A stretch of DNA of 64,000 bases. It comes from DATAFF01 sp963744915 (GTDB taxonomy: Bacteria; Pseudomonadota; Alphaproteobacteria; Rhizobiales; Aestuariivirgaceae). The notes below the pieces were generated by a model. The model did not search any database, was not told where the DNA came from, and worked only from the letters and a program-made list of their open reading frames with translations. Shown here piece by piece: positions 16,938 to 25,583 of this stretch (the stretch's first letter is position 1; every line of letters starts with the position of its first letter). The DNA is taken from positions 372,001 through 436,000 of the forward strand of contig CAVUUY010000007.1 in assembly GCA_963744915.1 (NCBI GenBank), in the 5' to 3' direction. A program made the position numbers and the translations under genes.

Positions 16938-18254
16938 CTACTCCCCGAGCCGCCATACGCTGCGCCCCGCCACCACGGTCTCGACGGCGCGGCCGGTCAG
17001 CGTGCGGTGTTCATAGGGTGAGTTCTTGGACCGGGTCTTCAGGTCCTCGTCGCGCACCTGCCAGCTTCTGTCGAGGTCGACGATGACGAAATCGGCCGGC
17101 GCGCCGGGCGTGAGCCTGCCGCTTTCGAGCCCGAGCAGGGCGGCGGGGGCTGCCGTCATGGTCTCGATCAGGCGCGGCAGGGTGACGTCGCCGGCGTGAT
17201 GGAGGATCAAGGCCGCCGACAGCAGCGTGTCCAGGCCTGACGCCCCGAACGCCGCTTCGGCGAAGGGCAGGCGCTTGGTGTCGGCGTCCTGGGGATCGTG
17301 GCTCGACACGATCACGTCGATCGTGCCGTCGCGCACGCCCTCGACCAGGGCGCGGCGGTCGTCCTCGGAGCGCAAGGGCGGCGACAGCTTGTAGAAGGTG
17401 CGGTAGGCACCGACATCATGCTCGTTCAGCGTCAGATGATTGATCGAGACGCCGCAGGACACCGGCAGGCCCCGCGCCTTGGCGCCGCGGATCACCTCGA
17501 GCGCGGTGGCCGAGGAAATCTGGGCGGCGTGATAGGGCGCGCCGGTCAATTCCACGAGCCTGAGATCGCGCTCGAGCATGATGACCTCGGCAGCGGTCGG
17601 AATTCCGGGCAGGCCGAGCCGCGTCGCCACCTCGCCCTCGTTCATGACGCCGGTAGCGAGCTCCGGTTCCTCGACATGCTGCACCACCAGCATCTGGAAA
17701 TCCTTGGCATAGGCGAGGGCGCGCCGGAACACCCGGGCATTGGTGACGGCCCGGCGCCCATCGGTCACCGCCACCGCACCCGCCTCCTTGAGCGTGCCGA
17801 TCTCGGACATCAGCATCCCGTTCAGGCCCTTGGTGATGGCGGCCATCGGCGCAATCCGGACGATTGCCGTGTCGCGGGCCCGTCGCAGGATGAAGTCGAC
17901 GAGTGCCGCATCGTCGATCACCGGGTCGGTCGAGGGCATGACGATCATGGTCGTGACGCCGCCGGCCGCCGCCGCCGCCGATGCCGACGCCAAGGTCTCG
18001 CGGTGCTCGTTGCCCGGCTCGCCGGTGAACACCCGCATGTCGATCAGCCCCGGAATGAGCAGGCGGCCGCGGCAGTCGATGACCGGCGTGCCGGCGCCGG
18101 CAGTGGCCGGCGACACCGCCCGGCCCGCCGCGACGATCCGCCCGTCGGCGATGATCAGCCCGCCCGGCTGGTCGAGGCCGAGGGAGGGATCGACCAGGCG
18201 GGCATTGACGAAGGCGCGGCGGGTGGCATCGCCGCTGATCTGCGGCGGCATCAT
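16938..18254 (-). CDS. pyrC: Dihydroorotase-like protein PyrC' lacking the zinc HxH motif
   Basis: 438 residues, amidohydrolase fold. Where active type I dihydroorotases have DxHxH, this reads PGLIDMRVFTGEPGNEHRE (near 69-87), so both zinc-binding histidines are missing; later landmarks SINHLTLNEHD and SSHDPQDADTKRLPF are retained. In several proteobacteria such a pseudo-dihydroorotase is a structural partner of aspartate carbamoyltransferase, and the ATGA overlap with pyrB fits that role. A catalytic dihydroorotase would then be encoded elsewhere. The family is often annotated simply as dihydroorotase. Confidence 0.85.
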   Translation of the reverse strand: MMPPQISGDATRRAFVNARLVDPSLGLDQPGGLIIADGRIVAAGRAVSPATAGAGTPVIDCRGRLLIPGLIDMRVFTGEPGNEHRETLASASAAAAAGGVTTMIVMPSTDPVIDDAALVDFILRRARDTAIVRIAPMAAITKGLNGMLMSEIGTLKEAGAVAVTDGRRAVTNARVFRRALAYAKDFQMLVVQHVEEPELATGVMNEGEVATRLGLPGIPTAAEVIMLERDLRLVELTGAPYHAAQISSATALEVIRGAKARGLPVSCGVSINHLTLNEHDVGAYRTFYKLSPPLRSEDDRRALVEGVRDGTIDVIVSSHDPQDADTKRLPFAEAAFGASGLDTLLSAALILHHAGDVTLPRLIETMTAAPAALLGLESGRLTPGAPADFVIVDLDRSWQVRDEDLKTRSKNSPYEHRTLTGRAVETVVAGRSVWRLGE

Positions 18255-19228
18255 CGGTTGCCGCCGCCGGGCAGGTTGCGGGCGAGCGCATCGAGCACCG
18301 CCATGCGCACCGCCACGCCCATCTCCACCTGCTCGCGAATCACCGACTGGACGCCGTCGGCGACCGCCGAGTCGATCTCGACGCCGCGGTTCATCGGCCC
18401 GGGATGCATCACCAGCGCGCCCGGCTTGGCGAGCTTGAGCTTGTCGCCGTCAAGGCCGTAGAAGCGATAATATTCGCGGACGGATGGGATGTAGGCGCCG
18501 CTCATGCGCTCGAGCTGCAGGCGCAGCATCATCACCACGTCGGCGCCCTTCAGGCCCTCGCGCATGTCGCGGTAGATGGTGGCGCCAAGCCGCTCGACGC
18601 CGGCCGGGAGGAGGGTGGAGGGGGCGATCAGGCGCACCTCGGCGCCGAGCTTCTGGAACAGCAGCAGGTTGGAGCGCGCCACCCTGGAATGGGCAACATC
18701 GCCCGAGATCGCCACCACCAGGCCTTCGATCCGCTTGAGGCGGCGGCGGATGGTCAGGGCATCGAGCAGCGCCTGGGTCGGGTGCTCGTGCTGGCCGTCG
18801 CCGGCATTGATGACGGCGCAGGACACCTTGCGCGCCAGCAGCTCGGCGGCACCCGAAGCATGGTGGCGCACGATCAGCAGGTCCGGTTGCATGGCGTTGA
18901 GGGTCATGGCGGTGTCGAGCAGGGTCTCGCCCTTCGCCACCGAGGAGGAACCGATCGACATGTTCATGACATCGGCGCCGAGCCGCTTGCCGGCGAGCTC
19001 GAAGGAGCTCTGGGTGCGGGTCGAGGCCTCGAAGAACAGGTTGATCTGGGTGCGGCCGGACAGCACCGACTGCTTCTTGCGGATCTGCCGGTTGAGCTCG
19101 ACATAGCGGTCGGCGAGATCGAGAATGGCGACGATCTCCTCGCGGGACAGCGGCGCGATGGAGAGAATATGCCTGCTTTTCAGGATCGGCGCCGGCGTCG
19201 GGGCGGGGAACTCTGCAGCATGGGTCAT
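18251..19228 (-). CDS. pyrB: Aspartate carbamoyltransferase catalytic subunit
   Basis: 325 residues from ATG 19228. The carbamoyl-phosphate loop FFEASTRTQSSFELAGKRLG and the HPTQALLD motif are intact, and the C-terminal aspartate-binding segment HPGPMNRGVEI is present. It catalyses carbamoyl phosphate plus aspartate to carbamoyl aspartate in pyrimidine synthesis. It overlaps pyrC' by four bases. No regulatory pyrI gene is nearby, consistent with the PyrB-PyrC' type complex. Confidence 0.95.
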   Translation of the reverse strand: MTHAAEFPAPTPAPILKSRHILSIAPLSREEIVAILDLADRYVELNRQIRKKQSVLSGRTQINLFFEASTRTQSSFELAGKRLGADVMNMSIGSSSVAKGETLLDTAMTLNAMQPDLLIVRHHASGAAELLARKVSCAVINAGDGQHEHPTQALLDALTIRRRLKRIEGLVVAISGDVAHSRVARSNLLLFQKLGAEVRLIAPSTLLPAGVERLGATIYRDMREGLKGADVVMMLRLQLERMSGAYIPSVREYYRFYGLDGDKLKLAKPGALVMHPGPMNRGVEIDSAVADGVQSVIREQVEMGVAVRMAVLDALARNLPGGGNR

Positions 19229-19373
19229 CAAAGTGCCGTCTATAGAAAGACCCGGGCCAATAGGCAATAGGCAATCTTTATCGCTTGGACGCTGTGCCGA
19301 ACGGCACAGGGCGCGCGGCCATTTCTGCTAACTCGAGCGCATTGACTCGTTCACGAACAGGGAAAGCGAAGAA

Positions 19374-20204
19374 ATGGGTACGGTCGAAAGCCGCGACAGC
19401 GGCTTGAAAACGCCGCTTCTGGGAAGCAGGGGCAACGAGGCGACGTCGGACGGAGGAGGGGTCTTTGCCGGCGCCGAGCGTGACGCTCTGCCGCGGGCCG
19501 TCGGAGGGCTTCCATTGTACGGCGCCACGGTTCAGCCTCCCAAGGTGCTGCCGGCACCGCCGCACATCATCATCAAAAAGAATGGTCTGCGGCTCGATTT
19601 TGGCGATGGGCCGCAACCGAACGAGGCGGAGCTGAGCACCATCAAGAAGGGCCTTTATGAAGTCTTTTTCGCGGCACTGTCGATATTGCAGCCGCAGGAC
19701 AAAGGCCGACCGACATCGTTCGACGGTCTGCAGGTCGATTCCACGGCCGAGACCCGGCGCGCACTCGCATTCGCCAACGAATTCCTCGACACCGCGCATC
19801 GCTGCGGCATACCGCTCCTCGACCTGATCGATGACGAAGCCAGAATGGCGATCGGCTGCAGTCTGAACGGGTACCTCACGGCCAGCGTCCTCCCCAGGCT
19901 GGAGGCACCCGCGCCGGCTGACGTGGCATATATGTGCAAGCGACTGAGCGAAATCATCGACAAATGGGAAAAGCGAGAGCTCCACCACGTGCCGGATGTG
20001 GACTTGGTGACTGCGACGCTGTTAGTCGCCAATGAGCCCGACAGCAAAGCAGCCAAGATGCTGAAGGCCGGGGCCGTCCAGCGATTGCTCATACGGACCT
20101 TGGAGCACCGACTTGGCTGGCTTTGTGGCAGGCCCGAGCATGCCGACCTCGCGAACGAGGTAGCTCTCCTGCTCAAACGGGCAAACGAGCTCATGCCCTA
20201 CTAG
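19374..20204 (+). CDS. Hypothetical protein, 276 residues
   Basis: An ATG at 19374 with AGGGAAA about 10 nt upstream opens a 276-residue frame. The first ~70 residues are Gly/Ala/Pro-rich and probably disordered; residues ~75-276 look like a mostly helical soluble domain. There is no signal peptide, no membrane helix and no motif I recognise. It is divergent from pyrB and 101 nt upstream of the AidB-like gene. A 236-residue frame on the opposite strand is the alternative; the plus frame is preferred for its amino-acid make-up and upstream site. Codon use looks less GC-rich than that of its neighbours. Confidence 0.55.
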   Translation: MGTVESRDSGLKTPLLGSRGNEATSDGGGVFAGAERDALPRAVGGLPLYGATVQPPKVLPAPPHIIIKKNGLRLDFGDGPQPNEAELSTIKKGLYEVFFAALSILQPQDKGRPTSFDGLQVDSTAETRRALAFANEFLDTAHRCGIPLLDLIDDEARMAIGCSLNGYLTASVLPRLEAPAPADVAYMCKRLSEIIDKWEKRELHHVPDVDLVTATLLVANEPDSKAAKMLKAGAVQRLLIRTLEHRLGWLCGRPEHADLANEVALLLKRANELMPY

Positions 20205-20305
20205 CTCATGCCCCACGAGTGACGCCCGGGTGTGGCAAACGCCACGGGGGAGTGCCATCCAGGTGATGCCGGACAGCCCCTGCCGACCGTGCTAGCTTTC
20301 CGGCC

Positions 20306-21880
20306 ATGGCCGCGAACCAGCCCGCCCCCTTCGTCGATGTAAATCTGTTTGCATCGGATCAGGTGCTCGGGCAGGTGCTGAAAGCGCAGGGGCTCGACGG
20401 CGGCGCCCATGGCCTCCCCGTGTTCGGGGCCGTCGCCGGCAGCGCCGAGGCGGCGATGCTGGCACGGCAGGCCAATGACGATCCGCCCAGGCTTCACGCC
20501 TATGACCGGATCGGCGAGCATCTGGACGAGGTCGAATATCACCCGGCCTATCACCGGCTCATGGCGCTGAGCGCCCGCCAGGGGCTCACCTTCGGCGGGG
20601 CCGAGCCGGGGACGGGGCATCTCGCACGTGCCGCCGGGTTTTTCCTCGCAGCCCAGATGGAGGCCGGTCATTGCTGCCCGGTGACCATGACCAATGCCGC
20701 GATCCCGGTGCTCCTGGCGAGCGGCGGGCTCGCTGCCGAGCTTGCCGCCGGCGCCATGGTGCGCGACTATGATCCGCGGTTCCTGCCGGCCACGGAGAAG
20801 CGCGCCCTGACCTTCGGCATGGGAATGACCGAGCGGCAGGGCGGGAGCGACGTGCGGACCAACACGACGCGCGCCGAGCCGGGCGATGGCCACCATCTGA
20901 TCCATGGCGAGAAATGGTTCATGTCGGCACCGATGTCGGACGCCTTCCTCATTCTCGCCCAGGCGCCGGCCGGGCTCAGCTGCTTCCTCCTGCCGCGCTG
21001 GCTGCCGGACGGCCGCCGCAATGCGATCCACTTCCGAAGGCTCAAGGACAAGCTCGGCAACCGCTCCAATGCCTCATCGGAGGCGCTGTTCGACGGCGCC
21101 CATGGCTTTCTGCTGGGCGCCGAGGGAAGGGGGGTTGCCACCATCATCGAGATGGTGACGCTCACCCGTCTCGATTGCGCCGTGTCCTCCGCCGGCCTGA
21201 TGCGCCATGCCCTTGCCGTGGCGCTGAACCATTGCCGCCAGCGCATCGTATTCGGGCGGCCTCTCATCGAGCAGCCGCTGATGCGCCAGGTGCTGGGCGA
21301 TCTGGCGCTCGAGGTCGAGGCGGCAACCGCGCTGGTGTTCCGTCTCGCCCGCGCCTTCGATCGTCAGAACGCGGATGCGGCGGAGAAATCCTTTGTTCGG
21401 CTGATGACGCCGGCGATCAAATACTGCGTCTGCAAGACCCTGCCGGGCTTTGCCTTCGAAGCGATGGAGTGCCTCGGCGGCAATGGCTATGTCGAGGACT
21501 GGCCGCTCGCACAACTCTATCGCGAGGCGCCGATCAATGCCATCTGGGAGGGGTCCGGCAACGTCATGTGCCTCGATGTCCAGCGGGCGTTGCGGGCAAA
21601 CCCGGAATCGCTCGAGCGGGTGCTCGATCAGTGTCCTCTCGCGACCAGCGCCGAGCGCACGCTGCTGCAGTCGCTCGTCGCGGCCGAATCGCTGTCGCCG
21701 CGCCGCGATGTCGAGCGGATGGTCCATGTCGTCGCCGCCTCGCTGCTGGCCGGCCATGCTCCGGGCATTGTCGTCGACGCCTATGCGCGAACCCGCCTCG
21801 AAAGCGGCGCGGGCGGCCGCTTTGGCCTCGAGGGCCCGGAGATCGACGCCCTCATCGCGCGGGCGATGCCTCAGCTCTAG
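20306..21880 (+). CDS. AidB-like acyl-CoA dehydrogenase family protein
   Basis: 524 residues, close to E. coli AidB (541) and longer than ordinary acyl-CoA dehydrogenases (~390). Landmarks are the N-terminal extension with LDEVEYHPAYHRLM, the FAD-binding GMTERQGGSDVRTNTT, the substrate loop GEKWFMSAPMSDAF, and the C-terminal CLGGNGYVEDWP and IWEGSGNVMCLDVQRAL. AidB binds FAD and DNA and is linked to alkylation damage protection, but whether it oxidises an acyl-CoA is unclear. Its last 29 bases overlap the convergent ruvX. Confidence 0.88.
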   Translation: MAANQPAPFVDVNLFASDQVLGQVLKAQGLDGGAHGLPVFGAVAGSAEAAMLARQANDDPPRLHAYDRIGEHLDEVEYHPAYHRLMALSARQGLTFGGAEPGTGHLARAAGFFLAAQMEAGHCCPVTMTNAAIPVLLASGGLAAELAAGAMVRDYDPRFLPATEKRALTFGMGMTERQGGSDVRTNTTRAEPGDGHHLIHGEKWFMSAPMSDAFLILAQAPAGLSCFLLPRWLPDGRRNAIHFRRLKDKLGNRSNASSEALFDGAHGFLLGAEGRGVATIIEMVTLTRLDCAVSSAGLMRHALAVALNHCRQRIVFGRPLIEQPLMRQVLGDLALEVEAATALVFRLARAFDRQNADAAEKSFVRLMTPAIKYCVCKTLPGFAFEAMECLGGNGYVEDWPLAQLYREAPINAIWEGSGNVMCLDVQRALRANPESLERVLDQCPLATSAERTLLQSLVAAESLSPRRDVERMVHVVAASLLAGHAPGIVVDAYARTRLESGAGGRFGLEGPEIDALIARAMPQL

Positions 21881-22355
21881 AGCCATTTTCCGGCAGGCTC
21901 CGAAGCCGGTCGAGCACCCCCTGCAGGATCCAGGCGGCGGCGAGCTTGTCGACCAGCTCGGCGCGGCGGGCGCGGCTCGTGTCGTTGTCGATCAGCATCC
22001 GCTCGACGGCCGCAGTAGAGAGCCTTTCATCCCACAATATCAATGGGATAGCGGTAAGGCCCGACAGGTTGCGGGCAAACGCGCGGGTGGCCTGGGCGCG
22101 CCGGCCCTCGCTGCCATCCATATTGAGCGGCAGGCCGATGACGATCCCGCCGGCGCTTTCGCCGGTGGCGAGATCGATCAGGGTGCGGGCATCCGCCTGG
22201 AAGCGGGTCCGGCGCAGCACCGACCGGGCGGTCGCGACCGTCCGCGATCGGTCCGACACGGCGATGCCGATGTTGCGGGTTCCGAGATCGACGCCGATCA
22301 GCGGCGCGGCCGCGGGCAGGGTCGATGCCAGGTCCTCGAGCGCCATCACCGCCAT
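21852..22355 (-). CDS. ruvX: Holliday junction resolvase-like protein RuvX/YqgF
   Basis: 167 residues, RNase H-like fold: the first catalytic strand LIGVDLGTRNIGIAVSD (near 20-36), IVIGLPLNMDGSEG in the middle, LWDERLSTAAVERML, and the final acidic motif DKLAAAWILQ. Proposed roles are Holliday-junction resolution and pre-16S rRNA processing. It lies 3 nt downstream of mazG and overlaps the convergent AidB-like gene. Confidence 0.93.
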   Translation of the reverse strand: MAVMALEDLASTLPAAAPLIGVDLGTRNIGIAVSDRSRTVATARSVLRRTRFQADARTLIDLATGESAGGIVIGLPLNMDGSEGRRAQATRAFARNLSGLTAIPLILWDERLSTAAVERMLIDNDTSRARRAELVDKLAAAWILQGVLDRLRSLPENGSRAEASPAR

Positions 22356-22358
22356 GGA

Positions 22359-23177
22359 TCAGGCCCGCTCGATCGCCTTGGCCTCGTCCCATAAGGCATC
22401 CATCTCCGCGAGATCGGATTGGGCGGGGGTGCGGCCGACCGCTTCGAGCCGGGCTTCGATATGGCGGAAGCGGCGCTCGAACTTGGCATTGGTGCTCCGC
22501 AGGGCCGCTTCCGGATCGATCTCGAGATGACGGGCGAGATTGGCCATGGCGAAGAGGAGGTCGCCATATTCCTCGACCGTACGCTGCCGGCCGCCGTCCG
22601 TACGGTCATGGGCGGCGTCCCGCAGCTCCTCGCACTCCTCGGCGATCTTGGTGAGCACCTCGTCGCTCGAGGGCCAGTCGAAGCCGACCTGGGCAGCCTT
22701 TGCCTGAAGCTTGATGGCGCGCGTCAGGGCCGGAAGGGTAACCGGGACCCCGTCAAGCACGCCCCGCCGCCCGGTTTGGGCTCCGGCACGCTCCTTGGCC
22801 TTTTCCGCTTCCCAGAAGCCCTGGGGCGGCGGCATGGCGCGCTCGGCTTGCGAGCCGAACACATGCGGATGGCGGCGCACCATCTTGCGGGTGATCGCCT
22901 CGACGACATCGGCAAAATCGAAGCGGCCCGCTTCCTCGGCCATGCGCGCATGATAAACGACCTGCAGCAGCAGATCGCCAAGCTCGTCCCGCAACTCGTC
23001 GAGAGCCTGCCGGGCAATCGCGTCGGCCACCTCATAGGCCTCTTCGATGGTGTAGGGGGCTATCGTCTCGAAGGTCTGCCGAAGGTCCCATGGACAGCCG
23101 TCATCAGGATCGCGGAGATCGCGCATGATGGCAAGCAGGCTATTGATATCGCGCGGGTTTCTGTCGTCGATGGTCAT
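22359..23177 (-). CDS. mazG: Nucleoside triphosphate pyrophosphohydrolase MazG
   Basis: 272 residues from ATG 23177 (GGGGGT upstream). The two MazG repeats each show the EExxE...ExxD metal-binding pattern: IEEAYEVADAI with RDELGDLLLQVVYHARM, and AEECEELRDAA with EEYGDLLFAMANL. MazG hydrolyses NTPs, including damaged ones, to NMP plus pyrophosphate. Although the name links it to mazEF, here it neighbours the hicAB locus 57 nt upstream on the same strand. Confidence 0.94.
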   Translation of the reverse strand: MTIDDRNPRDINSLLAIMRDLRDPDDGCPWDLRQTFETIAPYTIEEAYEVADAIARQALDELRDELGDLLLQVVYHARMAEEAGRFDFADVVEAITRKMVRRHPHVFGSQAERAMPPPQGFWEAEKAKERAGAQTGRRGVLDGVPVTLPALTRAIKLQAKAAQVGFDWPSSDEVLTKIAEECEELRDAAHDRTDGGRQRTVEEYGDLLFAMANLARHLEIDPEAALRSTNAKFERRFRHIEARLEAVGRTPAQSDLAEMDALWDEAKAIERA

Positions 23178-23234
23178 CGGTTGGGACCCCCTGCCATTCG
23201 CATAATGGATATTATGGAATATTCGCATGTCCGG

Positions 23235-23660
23235 TCAGGCGCGGCTGCGGCCCCTTTCCTGCTCAAGCAGCCGTTTGGCAGCAAGGCCGAAAAAGCTCGA
23301 TCTGTTCATACCCGCAGCGCTCGCGAAGGTATCGACCCGCTCAAGGAGAGATTTCGGAAGATAAACGTTCACCCGTTCGCCTGCATGATTCTCCACTTCC
23401 ACAAGAAGGAATGCCTCGATATTCGCAGCCTCGTCGCGCTCGGCCTTGGCTTTGGCCTCCTTCAGATCTCGCGGCCTGGGAGGCTTTTCGCCTGCCTCCT
23501 CCAGTGCCTCCAAGTGCAATGAAAGAGCTTCGCGGGCGTTGTCCGCTGCTTCGGCAGCAGAATCCCCAGCCGTTATGCAGCCATCGAGATCAGGGAAGAA
23601 GACCCCGAAACCGCCATCGTCGCCGATTTCCAACACGGCCCAATATGCAATCCGTGCCAT
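23235..23660 (-). CDS. hicB: HicB-family antitoxin with C-terminal RHH domain
   Basis: 141 residues from ATG 23660, behind GTGGAGGACAGG. The N-terminal HicB fold (MARIAYWAVLEIGDDGGFGV, then FPDLDGCITAGDSAAEA) is a partial RNase H-like domain; the C-terminus carries a ribbon-helix-helix segment NVYLPKSLLERVDTFASAAG that should bind the promoter. HicB neutralises HicA and represses the operon. In the sequence as given, an extra base in hicA makes the hicA frame run on into hicB (a 212-codon frame), but hicB's own start and ribosome-binding site are intact. Confidence 0.9.
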   Translation of the reverse strand: MARIAYWAVLEIGDDGGFGVFFPDLDGCITAGDSAAEAADNAREALSLHLEALEEAGEKPPRPRDLKEAKAKAERDEAANIEAFLLVEVENHAGERVNVYLPKSLLERVDTFASAAGMNRSSFFGLAAKRLLEQERGRSRA

Positions 23661-23680
23661 CCTGTCCTCCACGCGAAACA

Positions 23681-23873
23681 TCACCTGAGCAGCAGCCCAG
23701 CTGTTCGCTCGATCGATCGGATGATGCCGCAGAGTCAGATCCTTCGAGCCATGGATCGGAACCGTGACGAGCTGCGGGTTGGTCGGGTGCTTAAAGGTTT
23801 TATGAGAACCTTTCTGACGCACCTCGACCCAGCCTGCCTGGATCAGCCGGCTTATCAACTCCCCCGCTTTCAT
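23681..23873 (-). pseudogene. hicA: HicA toxin, frameshifted by one base
   Basis: The start (ATG 23873) and the first ~46 codons are a good HicA: GWVEVRQKGSHKTFKHP with the catalytic His, then VTVPIHGSKDL. The expected C-terminus, GIIRSIERTAGLLLR ending at TGA 23681, is present but one base out of frame; the coding span is 193 nt, one more than a multiple of three. The extra base is near 23728-23738. HicA is an mRNA interferase of about 60 residues with a double-stranded-RNA-binding-like fold. As sequenced, the toxin loses its last helix. Confidence 0.8.
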
Positions 23874-23891
23874 GTGTGTTATTTAACACAC
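23874..23891. promoter_or_regulatory. Palindromic operator abutting the hicA start
   Basis: Perfect arms GTGTGTTA and TAACACAC around TT, directly adjoining the hicA start codon, so a bound HicB RHH domain would block both transcription and ribosome access. No separate Shine-Dalgarno sequence is visible for hicA. Confidence 0.6.
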
Positions 23892-23913
23892 TAATGGGGG
23901 CGTTTCAATGGAA

Positions 23914-23935
23914 TTGTGTGGCGTCGCACACACAA
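23914..23935. promoter_or_regulatory. Second hicAB-upstream inverted repeat
   Basis: Arms TTGTGTG (23914-23920) and CACACAA (23929-23935) separated by 8 bases. The half-sites share TGTGT/ACACA with the palindrome at 23874-23891, suggesting a second, weaker HicB operator about 40 nt upstream. Confidence 0.4.
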
Positions 23936-23965
23936 GGGCGGTGGGATTTACAGGCCTCGACCCCT

Positions 23966-24763
23966 TTACCCGACCGCGATGCTGAGGCCGTCATAGGCGG
24001 GTTCGACCCCGGCCGGCAGCGTCGCGCGCAGCGAGGCATAGTCGAGATCGACATGCATGTTGGTCAGGATCGCCCGGCGCGGTTTCAGCCGCTCGACGCA
24101 GGCCAGCGCCTCGGCCACCGTGAAATGGCTCGGATGCGGCGTAAAGCGCAAGGCATCGAGGATCCACAGATCGAGGTCGGCGAGCCAGCGATGGCTGTCA
24201 TCGGTGAGCCCGTTGATATCCGGCGTGTAGGCGACACCGCCGATGCGGAAGCCGAACACCTCCATATTGCCGTGAAGGACGCCAAACGGTACCGCTTCGA
24301 TCGGTCCGCCCTTGCCCTCGATGACGAGCGGCTGTCCGGCGGCCAGACGGCCGAGCGTGATGACCGGCGGGTAGTCGGAACCAGGCGGCGCTTCGAAGCA
24401 ATAGCCGAAGCGGGTGCGCAGCATGCCGGCAGTCCGGTCGTCGGCGAAGGCAGCGACCCGGCGGCGCATGTTGATCGCGACCACCCGCAGCTCGTCGATG
24501 CCATGGGTGTGGTCGGCGTGCTCATGGGTGTAGAGCACGGCATCGAGCGCCCCGACGCCGCTCGCCAGCAGCTGCTCCCGCAGGTCCGGCGCGGTATCGA
24601 TCAGCACGCGCGTCGTGCCGGCTGGACCCCCGCGCTCGATCAGCAGCGAGCATCTGAGGCGGCGGTTGCGGGGCTCCTCGGGATCGCAGGCTCCCCAATT
24701 GTTGCCGATGCGCGGCACGCCGCCCGACGAGCCGCAGCCAAGGATGGTAAATCGCAAGCTCAC
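23966..24763 (-). CDS. MBL-fold metallo-hydrolase, PhnP-like
   Basis: 265 residues. Metal ligands typical of the phosphodiesterase branch of metallo-beta-lactamases are visible: THEHADHTHGIDELR (HxHxDH), a later His in FGVLHGN, an Asp in YTPDIN and the terminal His in NMHVDLDY. An N-terminal LGCGSSGGVPRIGN loop is characteristic of PhnP / cyclic-phosphodiesterase-like proteins. It overlaps tatD by four bases and is the last gene of the dacF-tmk-holB-metG-tatD run. Its substrate is unknown; phosphoribosyl cyclic phosphate is only one possibility. Confidence 0.85.
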   Translation of the reverse strand: MSLRFTILGCGSSGGVPRIGNNWGACDPEEPRNRRLRCSLLIERGGPAGTTRVLIDTAPDLREQLLASGVGALDAVLYTHEHADHTHGIDELRVVAINMRRRVAAFADDRTAGMLRTRFGYCFEAPPGSDYPPVITLGRLAAGQPLVIEGKGGPIEAVPFGVLHGNMEVFGFRIGGVAYTPDINGLTDDSHRWLADLDLWILDALRFTPHPSHFTVAEALACVERLKPRRAILTNMHVDLDYASLRATLPAGVEPAYDGLSIAVG

Positions 24764-25572
24764 GAAGCATCCTCGTAAGCGGCCGGGCGGACCACCTTGC
24801 GGAACAGCCGGAAGAAATTCGCCGAGCTCAGGCGGGCCATGGTCTCGACTGTCACATCCTTGACAACAGCGAGACGTTCAAGCGTGTGAACGACGAAGGC
24901 GGGCTCGTTCGGCCTGCCGCGATACGGCGCCGGCGCGAGATACGGCGCGTCCGTCTCGACGAGCAGCCGGTCGAGCGGCACGAGGCGGGCCACCGCGCGG
25001 ATCTCGTCGGCGCCCTTGAAGGTGATCATGCCGGAGAACGACACATAGGCGCCGATCTTGAGGCCCCGCTCGGCCAGCATGCTGCTGGACGAGAAGCAAT
25101 GGAGCAGGGGCGTGTACTCCCCCTGCTCTCTTTCGCTCTCGAGGACGGCGATGGTGTCCTCCTCGGCTTCCCTGCTGTGGACCACCAGCGGCAGGCCGGT
25201 CAGCCGGGCGGCGGCAATTTGGGTCCTGAACACCCGCTGCTGCACGTCGCGCGGCGCGAAATCATAATGATAGTCGAGCCCGGCTTCGCCGATCGCCACC
25301 ACCTTGGGATGGGACGCCAGCCTGACATATTCATCGAGGCCGACATCGGCCTCCTCGGCAGCATTGTGGGGATGCGTGCCGACCGAGCACCACACTTCCT
25401 CATGGGCCTCGGCCAGGGCCCGCGTGGCATCGAACTGCCGCACCCGCGTGCCGATGGTCACGATGAGACCGACGCCATGGTCGCGGGCCCGCCCCAGCAC
25501 CTCGGGCAGACGCTGGCGCAGGCCGTCGAAATCGAGATGGCAGTGGCTGTCGACGATGAGCGGCATGTCCAT
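24760..25572 (-). CDS. TatD-family metal-dependent hydrolase (DNase-like)
   Basis: 270 residues from ATG 25572 (ATG 25566 is also possible; neither has a strong ribosome-binding site). TIM-barrel amidohydrolase ligands are in place: DSHCHLDF (HxH), GEAGLDYHYD, VVHSREAEEDT, LLHCFSSS and ETDAPYLAP. The protein is probably YcfH, the TatD paralogue usually encoded just after holB or metG. TatD proteins have 3'-5' DNase or RNase activity; YcfH's own role is less clear. It lies 11 nt after metG and overlaps the MBL gene. Confidence 0.9.
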   Translation of the reverse strand: MDMPLIVDSHCHLDFDGLRQRLPEVLGRARDHGVGLIVTIGTRVRQFDATRALAEAHEEVWCSVGTHPHNAAEEADVGLDEYVRLASHPKVVAIGEAGLDYHYDFAPRDVQQRVFRTQIAAARLTGLPLVVHSREAEEDTIAVLESEREQGEYTPLLHCFSSSSMLAERGLKIGAYVSFSGMITFKGADEIRAVARLVPLDRLLVETDAPYLAPAPYRGRPNEPAFVVHTLERLAVVKDVTVETMARLSSANFFRLFRKVVRPAAYEDAS

Positions 25573-25583
25573 CGCGAGGCCGC

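Noticed and set aside
23235..23873. A genuine single 212-residue HicA-HicB protein
   Set aside because: The expected HicA C-terminus and stop exist one base out of frame, and hicB has its own ribosome-binding site; a frameshift explains the fusion.
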